The notes beneath the pieces were generated by a model. That model saw nothing but the letters and a program-made list of their open reading frames with translations. It was not told where the DNA came from and did no database searches. DNA of 64,000 nt from the NCBI RefSeq assembly GCF_028622115.1, contig NZ_CP097263.1, positions 7,998,001-8,062,000 on the forward strand, read 5' to 3'. Shown here in pieces: positions 16,565-24,832 of the stretch. The translations under genes and the position numbers were made by a program. Source of the DNA: Kutzneria chonburiensis (GTDB taxonomy: Bacteria > Actinomycetota > Actinomycetes > Mycobacteriales > Pseudonocardiaceae). Each line of letters begins with the position of its first letter. The stretch's first letter is position 1.

Positions 16565-16999
16565 ATGGCGGAACCCGAGTCGACCGAGCCGTCGCTGGCC
16601 AGCCGCTTGCGGCTGGCCGTGGTGCGGCTCAACCGTCGGCTACGGGCCCAGCGCACCAACTCGTCGGTCACGCTGACCCAGGTCTCGGCCCTGTCCGCGC
16701 TGCGCAAGTGCGGACCGCTGACCCCGGGCGAGCTGGCCGCGAAGGAAGGTGTCCAGCCCCCGTCGATGACCAGGGTGATCGCGGCGCTCGAGGACTACGG
16801 CTTCGTGTCCCGGCGCCCGCACCCCACCGACGGCCGGCAGGCCATCGTCGAGCTGACCGAACAGGGCACCGCCTATCTGCGGGCCGAGGTGTCGGCCAGG
16901 GAAGCCTGGCTGGACTCGCGGCTCGCGGAATTGGACGACGAGGATCGGGAGCTGCTCGCCAGGGCGGCCGAGATCATCGACCGGATGGCGGGCCAGTAA
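16565..16999 (+). CDS. MarR-family regulator
   Basis: About 144 residues with the winged helix plain: LTQVSALSALRKCGPLTPGELAAKEGVQPPSMTRVIAALEDYGF, wing VSRRPHPTDGRQAIVELTEQG. ATG 16565 is favoured over an upstream ATG at 16547 because the latter would place the promoter inside the gene. It precedes the MFS exporter by 16 bases, so the usual MarR-exporter pairing is likely; the inducing compound is unknown. Confidence 0.92.
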   Translation: MAEPESTEPSLASRLRLAVVRLNRRLRAQRTNSSVTLTQVSALSALRKCGPLTPGELAAKEGVQPPSMTRVIAALEDYGFVSRRPHPTDGRQAIVELTEQGTAYLRAEVSAREAWLDSRLAELDDEDRELLARAAEIIDRMAGQ

Positions 17000-17015
17000 G
17001 GGGGCGGCGGACGAA

Positions 17016-18332
17016 GTGCCGGCATACGCGGGGAGCACCGGAACAGACCACAAGCACACCTCGGAAACCCCGCGCACGACCGGAATGTTCGGTTCGCTGC
17101 GTGAACGCAACTACCGGCTCTTCGCCAGTGGGCAGATCGTCTCGCTGATCGGCACGTGGATGCAGCGCGTGGCCCAGGACTGGCTGGTCCTGGAGCTGTC
17201 GGGCAAGGACCCGGTCGCACTGGGCATCGCCGCCGCGCTCCAGTTCTTACCCACGCTCTTCCTGTCCTTATGGGCCGGCGTGCTGGCCGACCGGCTGGAC
17301 AAGCGCAAGCTCCTGATGCTGCTCCAGGCCTCGATGGGCGTCTGTGCCCTCGGCCTCGGCCTGCTGGACGTGACCGGCGTGGCGCAGCTGTGGCAGGTGT
17401 ACATCTTCTGCCTGGTGCTCGGCTGCTTCTCCGCGGTGGAGACCCCGGTCCGCCAGTCGTTCGTGATCGAGATGGTGGGCAAGTCGCAGGTCACCAATGC
17501 CGTGGCGCTGAACTCGATGACCTTCAACCTGGCCCGGATCGTCGGACCGGCCATCGCCGGCGTGCTGATCACGCTGATCGGCACCGGCTGGGTGTTCGTG
17601 CTCAACTTCGCCAGCTTCGTCGGCGTGCTGACCGGCCTGGCCCTGATGGACGCCACCCGGCTGCACCGCGGCACGCCCGCGCCGCGCGAGCGGGGCCAGC
17701 TGCTGGCCGGCCTTCGGTACGTGCGCGGACGCCCCGACCTGGTGATGCTGATGGTCCTCGTGTTCCTGGTCAGCACGTTCGGCATGACCTTCTTCACCAC
17801 GCTGGCCGTCGCCGCGGCCAACGTCTTCCACCAGGACGCCTCCGGCTACGGCCTGCTGTCGACCATGCTCGCGGTCGGCACGCTGGCCGGCGCGACCATG
17901 GCCGCCCGCCGCAGCACCCGCGGCCGGCCCCGGCTGCGCATGCTGTTCATCGGCGGGCTGGTGTTCGGGGCGCTGGAGATCATCCTCGGCGTGATGCCGA
18001 CGTACCTGGCCTTCGGGCTGATGCTGATCCCCATCGGCGTCGCGCTGATGACCTTCACCACGACGGCCAACAGCACCGTGCAGCTGTCGGTGTCGCCGCA
18101 GATGCGGGGCCGCGTGATGGGCCTCTACATGCTGGTCTTCCTGGGCGGCAACCCCATCGGCGGTCCACTGACCGGCTGGCTGGCCGACGCCTTCGGCGGC
18201 CGGGCCCCGTTCATCGCCGGCGGCATCGTGTCCGTGCTGGCCACGACCGTGTGTGCGCTGATCCTGATGCGCCGCGCCAACATCCCCCTCCGCTCCCTGC
18301 TCCACCGCCGCCCCACCCCCGACCCCGCCTAA
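17016..18332 (+). CDS. MFS exporter (DHA3/EntS-like)
   Basis: 438 residues. Helix 1 begins NYRLFASGQIVSLIGTWMQR, a hallmark of the drug/siderophore exporters of the MFS_3 group, followed by LADRLDKRKL and 12 segments in all. The start GTG 17016 has a GGGGG-rich ribosome site, and ATG 17085 is a possible shorter start. Probably in one operon with the MarR regulator. Substrate unknown. Confidence 0.88.
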   Translation: MPAYAGSTGTDHKHTSETPRTTGMFGSLRERNYRLFASGQIVSLIGTWMQRVAQDWLVLELSGKDPVALGIAAALQFLPTLFLSLWAGVLADRLDKRKLLMLLQASMGVCALGLGLLDVTGVAQLWQVYIFCLVLGCFSAVETPVRQSFVIEMVGKSQVTNAVALNSMTFNLARIVGPAIAGVLITLIGTGWVFVLNFASFVGVLTGLALMDATRLHRGTPAPRERGQLLAGLRYVRGRPDLVMLMVLVFLVSTFGMTFFTTLAVAAANVFHQDASGYGLLSTMLAVGTLAGATMAARRSTRGRPRLRMLFIGGLVFGALEIILGVMPTYLAFGLMLIPIGVALMTFTTTANSTVQLSVSPQMRGRVMGLYMLVFLGGNPIGGPLTGWLADAFGGRAPFIAGGIVSVLATTVCALILMRRANIPLRSLLHRRPTPDPA

Positions 18333-18344
18333 CAACACCCCCGA

Positions 18345-18399
18345 CGCTTGGAAGGGGGCCTTCCTCCACTCCGAGTGCAGGAAGGCCCCCTTCCAAGCG
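18345..18399. terminator. 21-bp perfect hairpin between two genes
   Basis: Arms 18345-18365 and 18379-18399 are perfectly complementary, and the 13-base loop can extend the stem by four pairs. There is no T-run. It ends 13 bases before the FetB-like gene, so besides stopping the MFS transcript it may affect that gene's leader. Confidence 0.7.
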
Positions 18400-18412
18400 C
18401 AATGATGAAGGC

Positions 18413-19153
18413 GTGATCTCGGGGTCGGTGGGGTGGGTGCCGCTGGCGGTCGTCTGCCTGGTGTTTACGGCAGCGGCAGCCGGAGTGGTGTGGGCCGGGC
18501 GGCTGATGCCGCCGTGGCCGGTGGTCTTCGCGGCGCTCAGGGCCGTGCTCCAGCTGGCCGTCGTCTCGGCGGTGATCACGGGAGTGCTGGCCTCGCTCGG
18601 CCTGACCGGGGCGTTTCTGCTGCTCATGGCCACCGTCGCGACGGCGACGTCGGCCGCGAGAACCGGCGTGGGCTGGCGGGGCGCCTGGGTGGGGCTGGCG
18701 ATCGTGGCCGGGGTGATCCCGGCGCTGGCGCTGCTGCTCGGCACCGGCCTGCTGCCGGCGACGGGCATCGCGCTGGTGCCGATGGGCGGCATCCTGATCG
18801 GCGGCGGCATGACGGCGACGACCCTGTCCGTACGCCGCGTGCTGGACACCCTCAAGCAGCGGCACGGGGAGTACGAGGCGGCGCTGGCCTTGGGGTTCAC
18901 CGAGCCGGTGGCGATCAGGGAGCTGGTGCGCAAGCCGGCGGCCGACGCCCTGCTGCCGGCCCTGGATCAGACCCGGACGGTCGGCCTGGTCACTCTTCCG
19001 GGGGCATTTGTCGGCATGCTGCTCGGCGGCTCGCCAGTATGGCTGGCGGGGGCGTTGCAGCTGGTCGTGCTGCTCGGCCTGCTGGCGGTGGAGTCGCTGG
19101 CCATCGTGATCGTGGTCGAGCTGGTGGCGCTGGGCAGAGTGCGCCGGGCTTGA
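18413..19153 (+). CDS. FetB/UPF0014-family ABC permease
   Basis: 246 residues with about seven hydrophobic segments and the family signatures ALRAVLQLAVVSAVI, GGGMTATTLSVRRV, LKQRHGEYEAALALGF and DQTRTVGLVTLPGAFVGML. In Escherichia coli FetAB exports iron or protects against iron-driven peroxide stress. No FetA ATPase is next to it here. Start GTG 18413 follows the hairpin directly. An iron box lies beyond its 3' end but points to no gene. Confidence 0.85.
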   Translation: MISGSVGWVPLAVVCLVFTAAAAGVVWAGRLMPPWPVVFAALRAVLQLAVVSAVITGVLASLGLTGAFLLLMATVATATSAARTGVGWRGAWVGLAIVAGVIPALALLLGTGLLPATGIALVPMGGILIGGGMTATTLSVRRVLDTLKQRHGEYEAALALGFTEPVAIRELVRKPAADALLPALDQTRTVGLVTLPGAFVGMLLGGSPVWLAGALQLVVLLGLLAVESLAIVIVVELVALGRVRRA

Positions 19154-19161
19154 CCGATAGC

Positions 19162-19180
19162 CAAGGTAAGGCTAACCTAA
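19162..19180. promoter_or_regulatory. Orphan iron box (IdeR/DmdR type)
   Basis: By eye 16 of 19 bases match the known consensus TTAGGTTAGGCTAACCTAA, including the whole right half. Nothing is encoded on the + strand before the terminator at 19224-19260, and on the - strand it faces the 3' end of the FetB-like gene. Confidence 0.6.
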
Positions 19181-19223
19181 GCTCAACCGCTTCGTGGTGG
19201 GAGCGGCAGTCAGTTCGGGAACA

Positions 19224-19260
19224 GAAGAGGCCCCGGGTCCGGCAGACCCGGGGCCTCTTC
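19224..19260 (-). terminator. Terminator of the esterase gene
   Basis: Perfect 16-base stem (19224-19239 with 19245-19260) and 5-base loop, starting 5 bases after the esterase stop. Confidence 0.85.
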
Positions 19261-19265
19261 GCGTC

Positions 19266-20195
19266 TCACGCAAGGGCGCGCGCCAGGAACGCGGCGGCCT
19301 GGTTGATCGCGGCCTCGGCGGCGTGGGTCTCCCGCAGCGCGTTGACCATCACGAAGTCGTGGATCACGCCGGCGTAGCGCACCGCGGTCACCGGCACGCC
19401 GGCCTCGCGCAGCTTGGCCGCGTAGGCCTCGCCCTCGTCCCGCAGCACGTCGGCCTCGCCGGTGATCACGAGCGCCGGCGGCAGGTCGCGCAGCTGTTCC
19501 ACGGTGGCCCGCAGCGGGGAGGCGGTGATCTCCGCCCGCTGCGCCGGATCGGTCGTGTACTGGTCCCAGAACCACTGCATGGCGTCACGGCGCAGGAAGT
19601 AGCCCTCGGCGAACTGGTGGTACGACTCGGTGTCGAACGCGGCGTCGGTGACCGGGTAGAAGAGCACCTGCTGCTTGAACGAGAACTCGCCGGTCTCCTT
19701 GGCCATCAACGTGAGCGCGGCGGTCATGTTGCCGCCGACGGAGTCGCCGGCCACGGCGACCCGGCCCGGGTCGAGGTCGCGCTCGGCGCCGTGCTCGAAG
19801 ACCCACTTGGCCACGACGTAGTTCTGGTTGATGGCCACGGGATAGCGGGCCTCGGGGGACAGGCTGTACTCCGGGAACACCACGGCCGCCCCGGTCTTCA
19901 CGGTCAGCTCGCGCACCAACCGGTCGTGGGTGTGGGCGTTGCCGAACACCCAGCCGGCGCCGTGGATGTAGATGATCACCGGCAGCAGGCCGGTGGCGCC
20001 GACGGGTCGGGTGATCCGCACCGGCACGCCGTCGACGGTCAGCTCCTCCACGTCGACCTCGGGCTTGTCGATCGGCCCGGACTGCACCTCGTCGACGGCC
20101 TTGCGACCCTCGACCGGGCCGAGGTCGAACAGGTACGGCGGGTTGGCGGTGGCCTCGGCGAATCCCTTGGCGGCCGGCTCCAGTACGACGCTCAT
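19266..20195 (-). CDS. Alpha/beta-hydrolase (hormone-sensitive-lipase-type esterase)
   Basis: 309 residues. The oxyanion motif is HGAGW (usual HGGGW) and the nucleophile elbow GDSVGGN (usual GDSAGG). The acid is probably in GEADVLRDE and the His in AGVIHDF, so the triad is complete. Such enzymes cleave short acyl esters in the cytoplasm. Divergent from an OhrR-type regulator, which suggests control by it, although ohr genes are the usual partners. The physiological substrate is unknown. Confidence 0.9.
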   Translation of the reverse strand: MSVVLEPAAKGFAEATANPPYLFDLGPVEGRKAVDEVQSGPIDKPEVDVEELTVDGVPVRITRPVGATGLLPVIIYIHGAGWVFGNAHTHDRLVRELTVKTGAAVVFPEYSLSPEARYPVAINQNYVVAKWVFEHGAERDLDPGRVAVAGDSVGGNMTAALTLMAKETGEFSFKQQVLFYPVTDAAFDTESYHQFAEGYFLRRDAMQWFWDQYTTDPAQRAEITASPLRATVEQLRDLPPALVITGEADVLRDEGEAYAAKLREAGVPVTAVRYAGVIHDFVMVNALRETHAAEAAINQAAAFLARALA

Positions 20196-20257
20196 GGCTT
20201 CCTCCTACTGCTCGGTCCCTGATGTCGAGAACACTAGTGCCCACTTAGATCGTGCAC

Positions 20258-20280
20258 AACTTAGTTTGACAAGTTATGAT
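20258..20280. promoter_or_regulatory. Candidate OhrR operator and promoter
   Basis: Inverted repeat AACTT (20258-20262) / AAGTT (20271-20275) runs into a -10 hexamer TATGAT (20275-20280). The ATG is 6 bases further, again a leaderless layout. It lies between the divergent esterase and regulator genes. Confidence 0.55.
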
Positions 20281-20286
20281 TGTGGC

Positions 20287-20733
20287 ATGGAAGACACGGA
20301 CAACCCCTTGCTGCTGAAGGATCAGCTGTGCTTCTCGCTGTACGCGGCCAGCAGATCGGTGACCGCCCTCTATCGGCCGATGCTGGACGAGCTGGGGCTG
20401 ACCTATCCGCAGTACCTGGTGCTGCTGGTGCTCTGGGAGCACGGCACCAGCCCGGTCAAGGACCTCGGCAACGCGCTGCAGCTGGACTACGGCACGCTGT
20501 CGCCGCTGCTCAAGCGCCTGGAGGCGAACGGGCTGGTGCGCAGGACCAGGCGGGCCGACGACGAGCGGTCGGTCGCCGTCGCGCTGACCGACGAGGGCGT
20601 GGCGCTGCGCGACCGGGCGTTGTCCGTGCCGCCGGTGATCGGCACTGCGATGGGCCTCAAGGAAGAGGAGTTCGGCGTGCTGCGGGACCTGCTGACCAGG
20701 CTCACGACCTCGGTGCAGGCCTACACCGCCTGA
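20287..20733 (+). CDS. OhrR-like MarR-family peroxide sensor
   Basis: 148 residues with the OhrR start KDQLCFSLYAASRS. Cys15 is at the position of the peroxide-sensing Cys15 of Bacillus subtilis OhrR. The winged helix covers LTYPQYLVLLVLWEHG to RRTRRADDERSVAVALTDEG. Oxidation of the Cys by organic peroxide releases DNA in this family. No ohr gene is adjacent; the divergent esterase and the nearby superoxide dismutase make an oxidative-stress neighbourhood. Confidence 0.92.
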   Translation: MEDTDNPLLLKDQLCFSLYAASRSVTALYRPMLDELGLTYPQYLVLLVLWEHGTSPVKDLGNALQLDYGTLSPLLKRLEANGLVRRTRRADDERSVAVALTDEGVALRDRALSVPPVIGTAMGLKEEEFGVLRDLLTRLTTSVQAYTA

Positions 20734-20738
20734 ACGCG

Positions 20739-20772
20739 CCGAGGCCCCGTCGCTGATACGACGGGGCCTCGG
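20739..20772. terminator. Bidirectional terminator
   Basis: Perfect 14-base stem (CCGAGGCCCCGTCG with its complement) and 6-base loop between the convergent regulator and superoxide dismutase genes. Confidence 0.85.
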
Positions 20773-20815
20773 GCTTTCCGGGCAGCTCGGCTTGTCGGAG
20801 CATCCACTGCCGGGT

Positions 20816-21442
20816 TCAGGGGGCCAGCCGCAGGCCGTTCTGGCCGGCGCGGGCCGCCTCGAAACGCGCGTTGACGTCGGTCCAGTTCACGACGTTCCAC
20901 AGCGCGGAGATGTAGTCCGCCTTCAGGTTGCGGTACTGGAGGTAGTACGCGTGCTCCCAGATGTCGAAGGCCAGCAGCGGCGTGGTGGCGATCGACAGGT
21001 TGCTGTGGTGGTCCTTGAGCTGCTGGGTGATCAGCCGACGGCCGACCGGTTCCCAGGCCAGGATGCCCCAGCCGGAGCCCTGGATGCTGCCCGCGGCCGC
21101 GTTGAGCTGGGCCCGCAGGCCGTCGAACGAGCCGAAGAACTCGTCGACCGCCGCCGCCAGCTCGCCGGTCGGCTTGTCGCCGCCCTCGGGGCTCAGGTTC
21201 TTCCACCACACCTGGTGCAGGGCGTGGCCGGCCAGGTGGAACGCGAGCGTGGTCTCCAGTCCGACGATCGAGCCGAACGCGCCCTTGTCCCTGGCCTCGT
21301 CGATCTGCTCGATGGTGTCGTTGGCGCCCTTGACGTACGCCAGGTGGTGCTTGCCGTGGTGCAGCTCGTTGATCTCGCCGATGATCGCCGGCTCGAGCGC
21401 GCCGTAGTCGTAGTCGAGGTCGGGCAGTACGTACTGGGCCAT
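20816..21442 (-). CDS. sodF: Superoxide dismutase, Fe/Mn type (SodF-like)
   Basis: 208 residues from ATG 21442. Metal ligands are in place: His28 (ELHHGKHH), His76 (GHALHQVWW), Asp160 and His164 (FDIWEHAYY). It converts superoxide to peroxide and oxygen in the cytoplasm. The sequence resembles the Streptomyces iron enzyme, but metal preference cannot be decided by eye. ATG 21451 in frame would place two start codons inside the operator, so the downstream ATG is chosen. Two Nur-like boxes cover its promoter, suggesting nickel-dependent repression as known for Streptomyces sodF. Confidence 0.93.
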   Translation of the reverse strand: MAQYVLPDLDYDYGALEPAIIGEINELHHGKHHLAYVKGANDTIEQIDEARDKGAFGSIVGLETTLAFHLAGHALHQVWWKNLSPEGGDKPTGELAAAVDEFFGSFDGLRAQLNAAAGSIQGSGWGILAWEPVGRRLITQQLKDHHSNLSIATTPLLAFDIWEHAYYLQYRNLKADYISALWNVVNWTDVNARFEAARAGQNGLRLAP

Positions 21443-21444
21443 AG

Positions 21445-21478
21445 TTGCCACTATCTAGCAATTGCCAGATAGTGGCAA
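21445..21478. promoter_or_regulatory. Two abutting Nur-like boxes upstream of sodF
   Basis: 21445-21461 reads TTGCCACTATCTAGCAA and 21462-21478 reads TTGCCAGATAGTGGCAA. Both fit the nickel-regulator Nur pattern TTGCNA-N5-TNGCAA. The pair also forms a larger perfect dyad with 14-base arms (21443-21456, 21467-21480). It lies 3 bases before the sodF ATG and serves only that gene, because the upstream gene runs the same way and ends at 21492. Confidence 0.7.
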
Positions 21479-21491
21479 CTAGGACTTTGGG

Positions 21492-22988
21492 CTACCAGAC
21501 CGGCCAGGTGTGCACCGGGTTGCCGGCGTGCATCAGGTCGATGTACCGGCGCAGCATCCCGATCAGTGCCGACTCGCGGTCGGCGCCGCGCTGCTCGAGC
21601 TGGGCGACGGTCTCCCGCTGCCAGGACGAGCCGGTGCGGCGGGCCACGCAGCGCTGCTCGATGATGCCGAGGTAGCGCTCCCGCGCCGCGTCGGCGACGC
21701 CCAGCTCGCGCAGGCCCTCGTGGGCCATCGGCAGCAGCCGTCGCAACACGAGCTCGTCCGGCGGCACCCAGCCGATGCCGGGCCAGTACAGCTGGGCGCC
21801 CATGCCGTGCCGCGCGCCCGAGTACAGGTTCTCCTCGGCCGCCTGGAACGACATCTGCGTCCACAATGGACGTTCTTGGGTGGCCAGTGCCCGCTGGGCG
21901 CCGTAGAAGAACGCGGCGTTGGCGAGAACGTCCACAATGGTCGGTCCGGCCGGCAGCACCCTGTTCTCCACCCGCAGGTGTGGCACGCCGTCGACCAGGT
22001 CGTACACCGGGCGGTTCCACCGCCACACGGTTCCGTTGTGCAGCCGCAGTTCCGACAGCTGCGGCGCCCGCCCCGCGGCCAGCTCGGCGATCGGGTCCTC
22101 GTCGTCGATCACCGGCAGCAGGCCCTGGAAGTAGCGCACGTTCTCCTCGAACAGATCGAAGATCGAGGTGATCCAGCGCTCGCCGAACCAGACCCGCGGC
22201 CGCACGCCCTGGTTCTGCAGCTCCTGCGGCCGGGTGTCGGTGGCCTGCTGGAACAGCGGTATCCGGGTCTCGTGCCACAACGCCTTGCCCAGCAGGAAAG
22301 GCGAGTTCGCGGCCAGCGCCACCTGCACGCCGGCCAGGCACTGCGCCGCGTTCCAGTGCGCGGCGAAATCGTCCGGCTGCACCTGCAGATGCAGCTGCAC
22401 GGAGGTGCACGCGGCTTCCGGCAGAATGGATTCCGCGTAGCTGCGCAGCCGTTCCGGTTCGCCGCCCGGCATCGGCGAACCCTCCATGTGCAGCACCATT
22501 TCCTCGCCCCGCGCGGCGAAGATCTCGTCGTTGAGCACCGTGTAGCGCCGGTTGCTGGTCAGCCAGCGCGGGTCGAAGTGCTCGCGCCGCAACGTCGGCA
22601 GCACCCCGATCAGCACGATCGCCGCGCCCGCGTCCTTCGCCTTGGTGTCGGCGTTGTCGAACGTGGTGCGCAGCTCCCGTTCCAGGTCAACCGCCTCGTT
22701 CCCGGCCAGCGGCCGGGGCGGCACGTTGATCTCCAGGTTGTGCTGGCTGAGTTCGGTGGTGAAGGAGGGATCGTCGATCTTCTCCAGCACCTCGGAGTTC
22801 GCCATCGCCGGCCGCAGCTTCTCGTCGACCAGGTTCAGCTCGATCTCCAGCCCCATCTGCTGTTGGGGGAACGAGAACACGTCATCCGTGAGCATCCTGG
22901 CCAACGCGTCCAGACAGCGCTGCACCTTCTCGCGGTAACGCTGGCGGTCCTCCCGGCTGAATGTTCGGTCGGACACGTCCTTGCCCAT
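21492..22988 (-). CDS. Glutamate-cysteine ligase family (GCS2) protein
   Basis: 498 residues from ATG 22988; the frame stays open upstream without coding character. The ATP-grasp-unrelated GCS2 fold is indicated by MGLEIELNLVD, ELSQHNLEINVPPRPL, LHMEGSPMPGG, TSVQLHLQV, NSPFLLGKALWHETRIPLFQQ and RVENRVLPAGPTIVDVLANAAF. The family joins glutamate to an amine or cysteine. In an actinomycete that makes mycothiol, a role in glutathione or ergothioneine precursor supply is possible but unproven. It lies upstream of sodF on the same strand with the Nur boxes in between. Confidence 0.85.
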   Translation of the reverse strand: MGKDVSDRTFSREDRQRYREKVQRCLDALARMLTDDVFSFPQQQMGLEIELNLVDEKLRPAMANSEVLEKIDDPSFTTELSQHNLEINVPPRPLAGNEAVDLERELRTTFDNADTKAKDAGAAIVLIGVLPTLRREHFDPRWLTSNRRYTVLNDEIFAARGEEMVLHMEGSPMPGGEPERLRSYAESILPEAACTSVQLHLQVQPDDFAAHWNAAQCLAGVQVALAANSPFLLGKALWHETRIPLFQQATDTRPQELQNQGVRPRVWFGERWITSIFDLFEENVRYFQGLLPVIDDEDPIAELAAGRAPQLSELRLHNGTVWRWNRPVYDLVDGVPHLRVENRVLPAGPTIVDVLANAAFFYGAQRALATQERPLWTQMSFQAAEENLYSGARHGMGAQLYWPGIGWVPPDELVLRRLLPMAHEGLRELGVADAARERYLGIIEQRCVARRTGSSWQRETVAQLEQRGADRESALIGMLRRYIDLMHAGNPVHTWPVW

Positions 22989-23201
22989 GCCGCCTCCCAC
23001 TTCGGTCTGCCCGGGTTCCCCGAGCGCCTGAAGCGAATGCCCACGGTGACACAGCGGGTTTGACCCTGCCCATCGGCCAAATCGGTGCTCTCTGTCACAT
23101 TGGCATAACTTCCGGTGAGAATGCGCTGGTAGGAGGCCTGGGATTACCACTCCTGGCGAACGGAAAACATGGTATGGCCGAACAGTGAGACACTGCACGA
23201 C

Positions 23202-24005
23202 GTGCCGCAGGTGATCGAGATCGACGACCCGTCGGACACCAGGCTGGACGACTTCCGCGACCTGTCCACCGCCGATCGGCGGCCGGACCGGCCGGGCGGG
23301 CGCGGCCTGGTGATCGCCGAGGGGGTCATCGTCGTGCGCAGGCTGCTGGATTCCCCGTACCCGCTGCGCGGCCTGCTCGGTGTCCGCCGTCGGATCGAGG
23401 AGCTGGTCCCCGATCTGGGCGATTTCGACGGCCCGGCCTATGTGACCTCCGCTGACGTGATGGCTCAGGCGGTCGGTTTCCATCTCAACCGGGGAGTGCT
23501 GGCGGCGGCCGACCGCGCGCCGCAGCCCGATCCGGCGGTTTTGGTTGAAAACGCACGGATGTTGGCCGTGTTGGAAGGCGTCGGCGACCACGAGAATCTG
23601 GGCTCGCTGTTCCGCAACGCCGCCGCGTTGAGTGTGGACGGCCTGCTGCTGGGCGCGGGCTGCTCGGATCCGCTGTACCGGCGCAGCGTGCGGGTGTCGA
23701 TGGGACACGTGCTGCGCGTGCCGTTCGCCGACCTGCGGCCGTGGCCGTCCGGGCTGGACCTGTTGCGGGCCAACGGTTTCACCGTCGCCGCGTTGACACC
23801 GCGGGCTGACGCCGTCGACCTGCGCGAGTGCAAGCTCGCCGGCGAGAAGGTCGCTTTGCTGCTGGGGTCCGAAGGGCCCGGTCTGACCGATGAGGCCATC
23901 GACGCGGCCGACATCGCCGTCCGGATCCCGATGGCCTCGGGTGTGGATTCGCTGAACGTCGCCACCGCGGCCGCCGTGGCGTTTCACGCGCTGGGGGTGT
24001 CGTGA
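23202..24005 (+). CDS. SPOUT (TrmH/SpoU) RNA methyltransferase
   Basis: 267 residues from GTG 23202 (an in-frame ATG at 23169 is an alternative). The three SPOUT motifs are clear: NLGSLFRNA, LLGSEGPGL and IPMASGVDSLNVATAAAVAFH, which tie the SAM-binding knot. The N-terminal part (GGRGLVIAEGVIVVRRLL) is the RNA-binding L30e-like domain. It methylates a ribose 2'-O in rRNA or tRNA; the site cannot be told. Stop overlaps the next gene by 4 bases. Confidence 0.9.
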   Translation: MPQVIEIDDPSDTRLDDFRDLSTADRRPDRPGGRGLVIAEGVIVVRRLLDSPYPLRGLLGVRRRIEELVPDLGDFDGPAYVTSADVMAQAVGFHLNRGVLAAADRAPQPDPAVLVENARMLAVLEGVGDHENLGSLFRNAAALSVDGLLLGAGCSDPLYRRSVRVSMGHVLRVPFADLRPWPSGLDLLRANGFTVAALTPRADAVDLRECKLAGEKVALLLGSEGPGLTDEAIDAADIAVRIPMASGVDSLNVATAAAVAFHALGVS

Positions 24006-24832
24006 GTACCGTCGACCAGGCAGGCGCCGACGGGTCGGAGGAGACGATCGTGCAGCTTCACGCGCGAGCGGGCAAGGCCGTGCTCGTCGGCCACGACGGC
24101 ACGCAGCTGCGTGAGGTCGACCCCCGCTCGCTGGCGCTGCCGTCCGACCTGGCCGCCGCGCTGCACGAGTGGGCCGAGGTGGCGCGGGCGCTGGTCCCCA
24201 ACGACCACCAGCCGGTCGGCGGCACGGCCGGCGACCTGGTCACCCGGCGGGGTCGGCAGCTGGCCGGCCGCCTGGCCACCGAGCTCGGGCTGCCCATCGA
24301 CTACGCGGACCCGGTGTCCGGTCGCATGTACGAGGTGGAGCCGGCGGTCGTCGCCGAGCCGCCGGCCGAGGGGCCCGCTGAGGACGTCGTCGAGGACTTC
24401 CCGCCGCGGGAGCCGACGCCATGGGCCACCGGCCTGACGGTGACGATCGTGGTCGCCGGCATGATCACCGTGGCCGTCACGACCCTGTCGTTCGCGCTGG
24501 CCCAGGCCAGCCTGTGGCTGGCGGTGATCGCCAACGTGGTCATCATCGGCGGCCTGTCGCCGTCGGTCTGGCTGGCCCGCGACGTGCCGGTCTGGCGCTG
24601 GGTCGCCCTCGGCGTCACCACCGGCCTCGGCCTGGCCTGGTGCGTCCTGCTCCTCAGCCTCCTCGGCCCCCAACCACCTGAACCCCCGCGAGTCCCGCTT
24701 AGCGTCACACCGAACTGCATGAAACGGATTCATGCAGTTCGGTGTGACTGTGGGCGGGACTCGCGGGGGTTCAGGCGAGGGAGTCGAGCCAGGCCTTGTG
24801 CAGGCGGGCGAAACGGCCGGACTGGCCGATGA
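24002..24832 (+). CDS. DUF2537 membrane protein with run-on C-terminus
   Basis: 276 residues from GTG 24002. A soluble N-terminal half (about 130 residues) is followed by two or three membrane helices (TGLTVTIVVAGMITVAVTTL; LWLAVIANVVIIGGL; GVTTGLGLAWCVLLLSLLG), as in actinobacterial DUF2537 proteins. After residue about 222 the frame runs through the long palindrome at 24677 and 62 bases into the convergent ABC gene, giving a Cys/Arg-rich tail that looks accidental. Function unknown. Confidence 0.8.
   Translation: MSTVDQAGADGSEETIVQLHARAGKAVLVGHDGTQLREVDPRSLALPSDLAAALHEWAEVARALVPNDHQPVGGTAGDLVTRRGRQLAGRLATELGLPIDYADPVSGRMYEVEPAVVAEPPAEGPAEDVVEDFPPREPTPWATGLTVTIVVAGMITVAVTTLSFALAQASLWLAVIANVVIIGGLSPSVWLARDVPVWRWVALGVTTGLGLAWCVLLLSLLGPQPPEPPRVPLSVTPNCMKRIHAVRCDCGRDSRGFRRGSRARPCAGGRNGRTGR
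24677..24775. repeat. Long palindrome at a convergent gene junction
   Basis: Outer arms 24677-24698 / 24754-24775 (22 bases) and inner arms 24704-24723 / 24729-24748 (20 bases) are both perfect, with a 5-base loop. The ABC exporter's stop codon lies in the right arm. It can act as a terminator both ways, but is far longer than needed. Confidence 0.85.

Noticed and set aside
22988-23987. N-terminal extension of the glutamate-cysteine ligase frame
   Set aside because: It overlaps the well-supported SPOUT methyltransferase on the other strand and has no family similarity.
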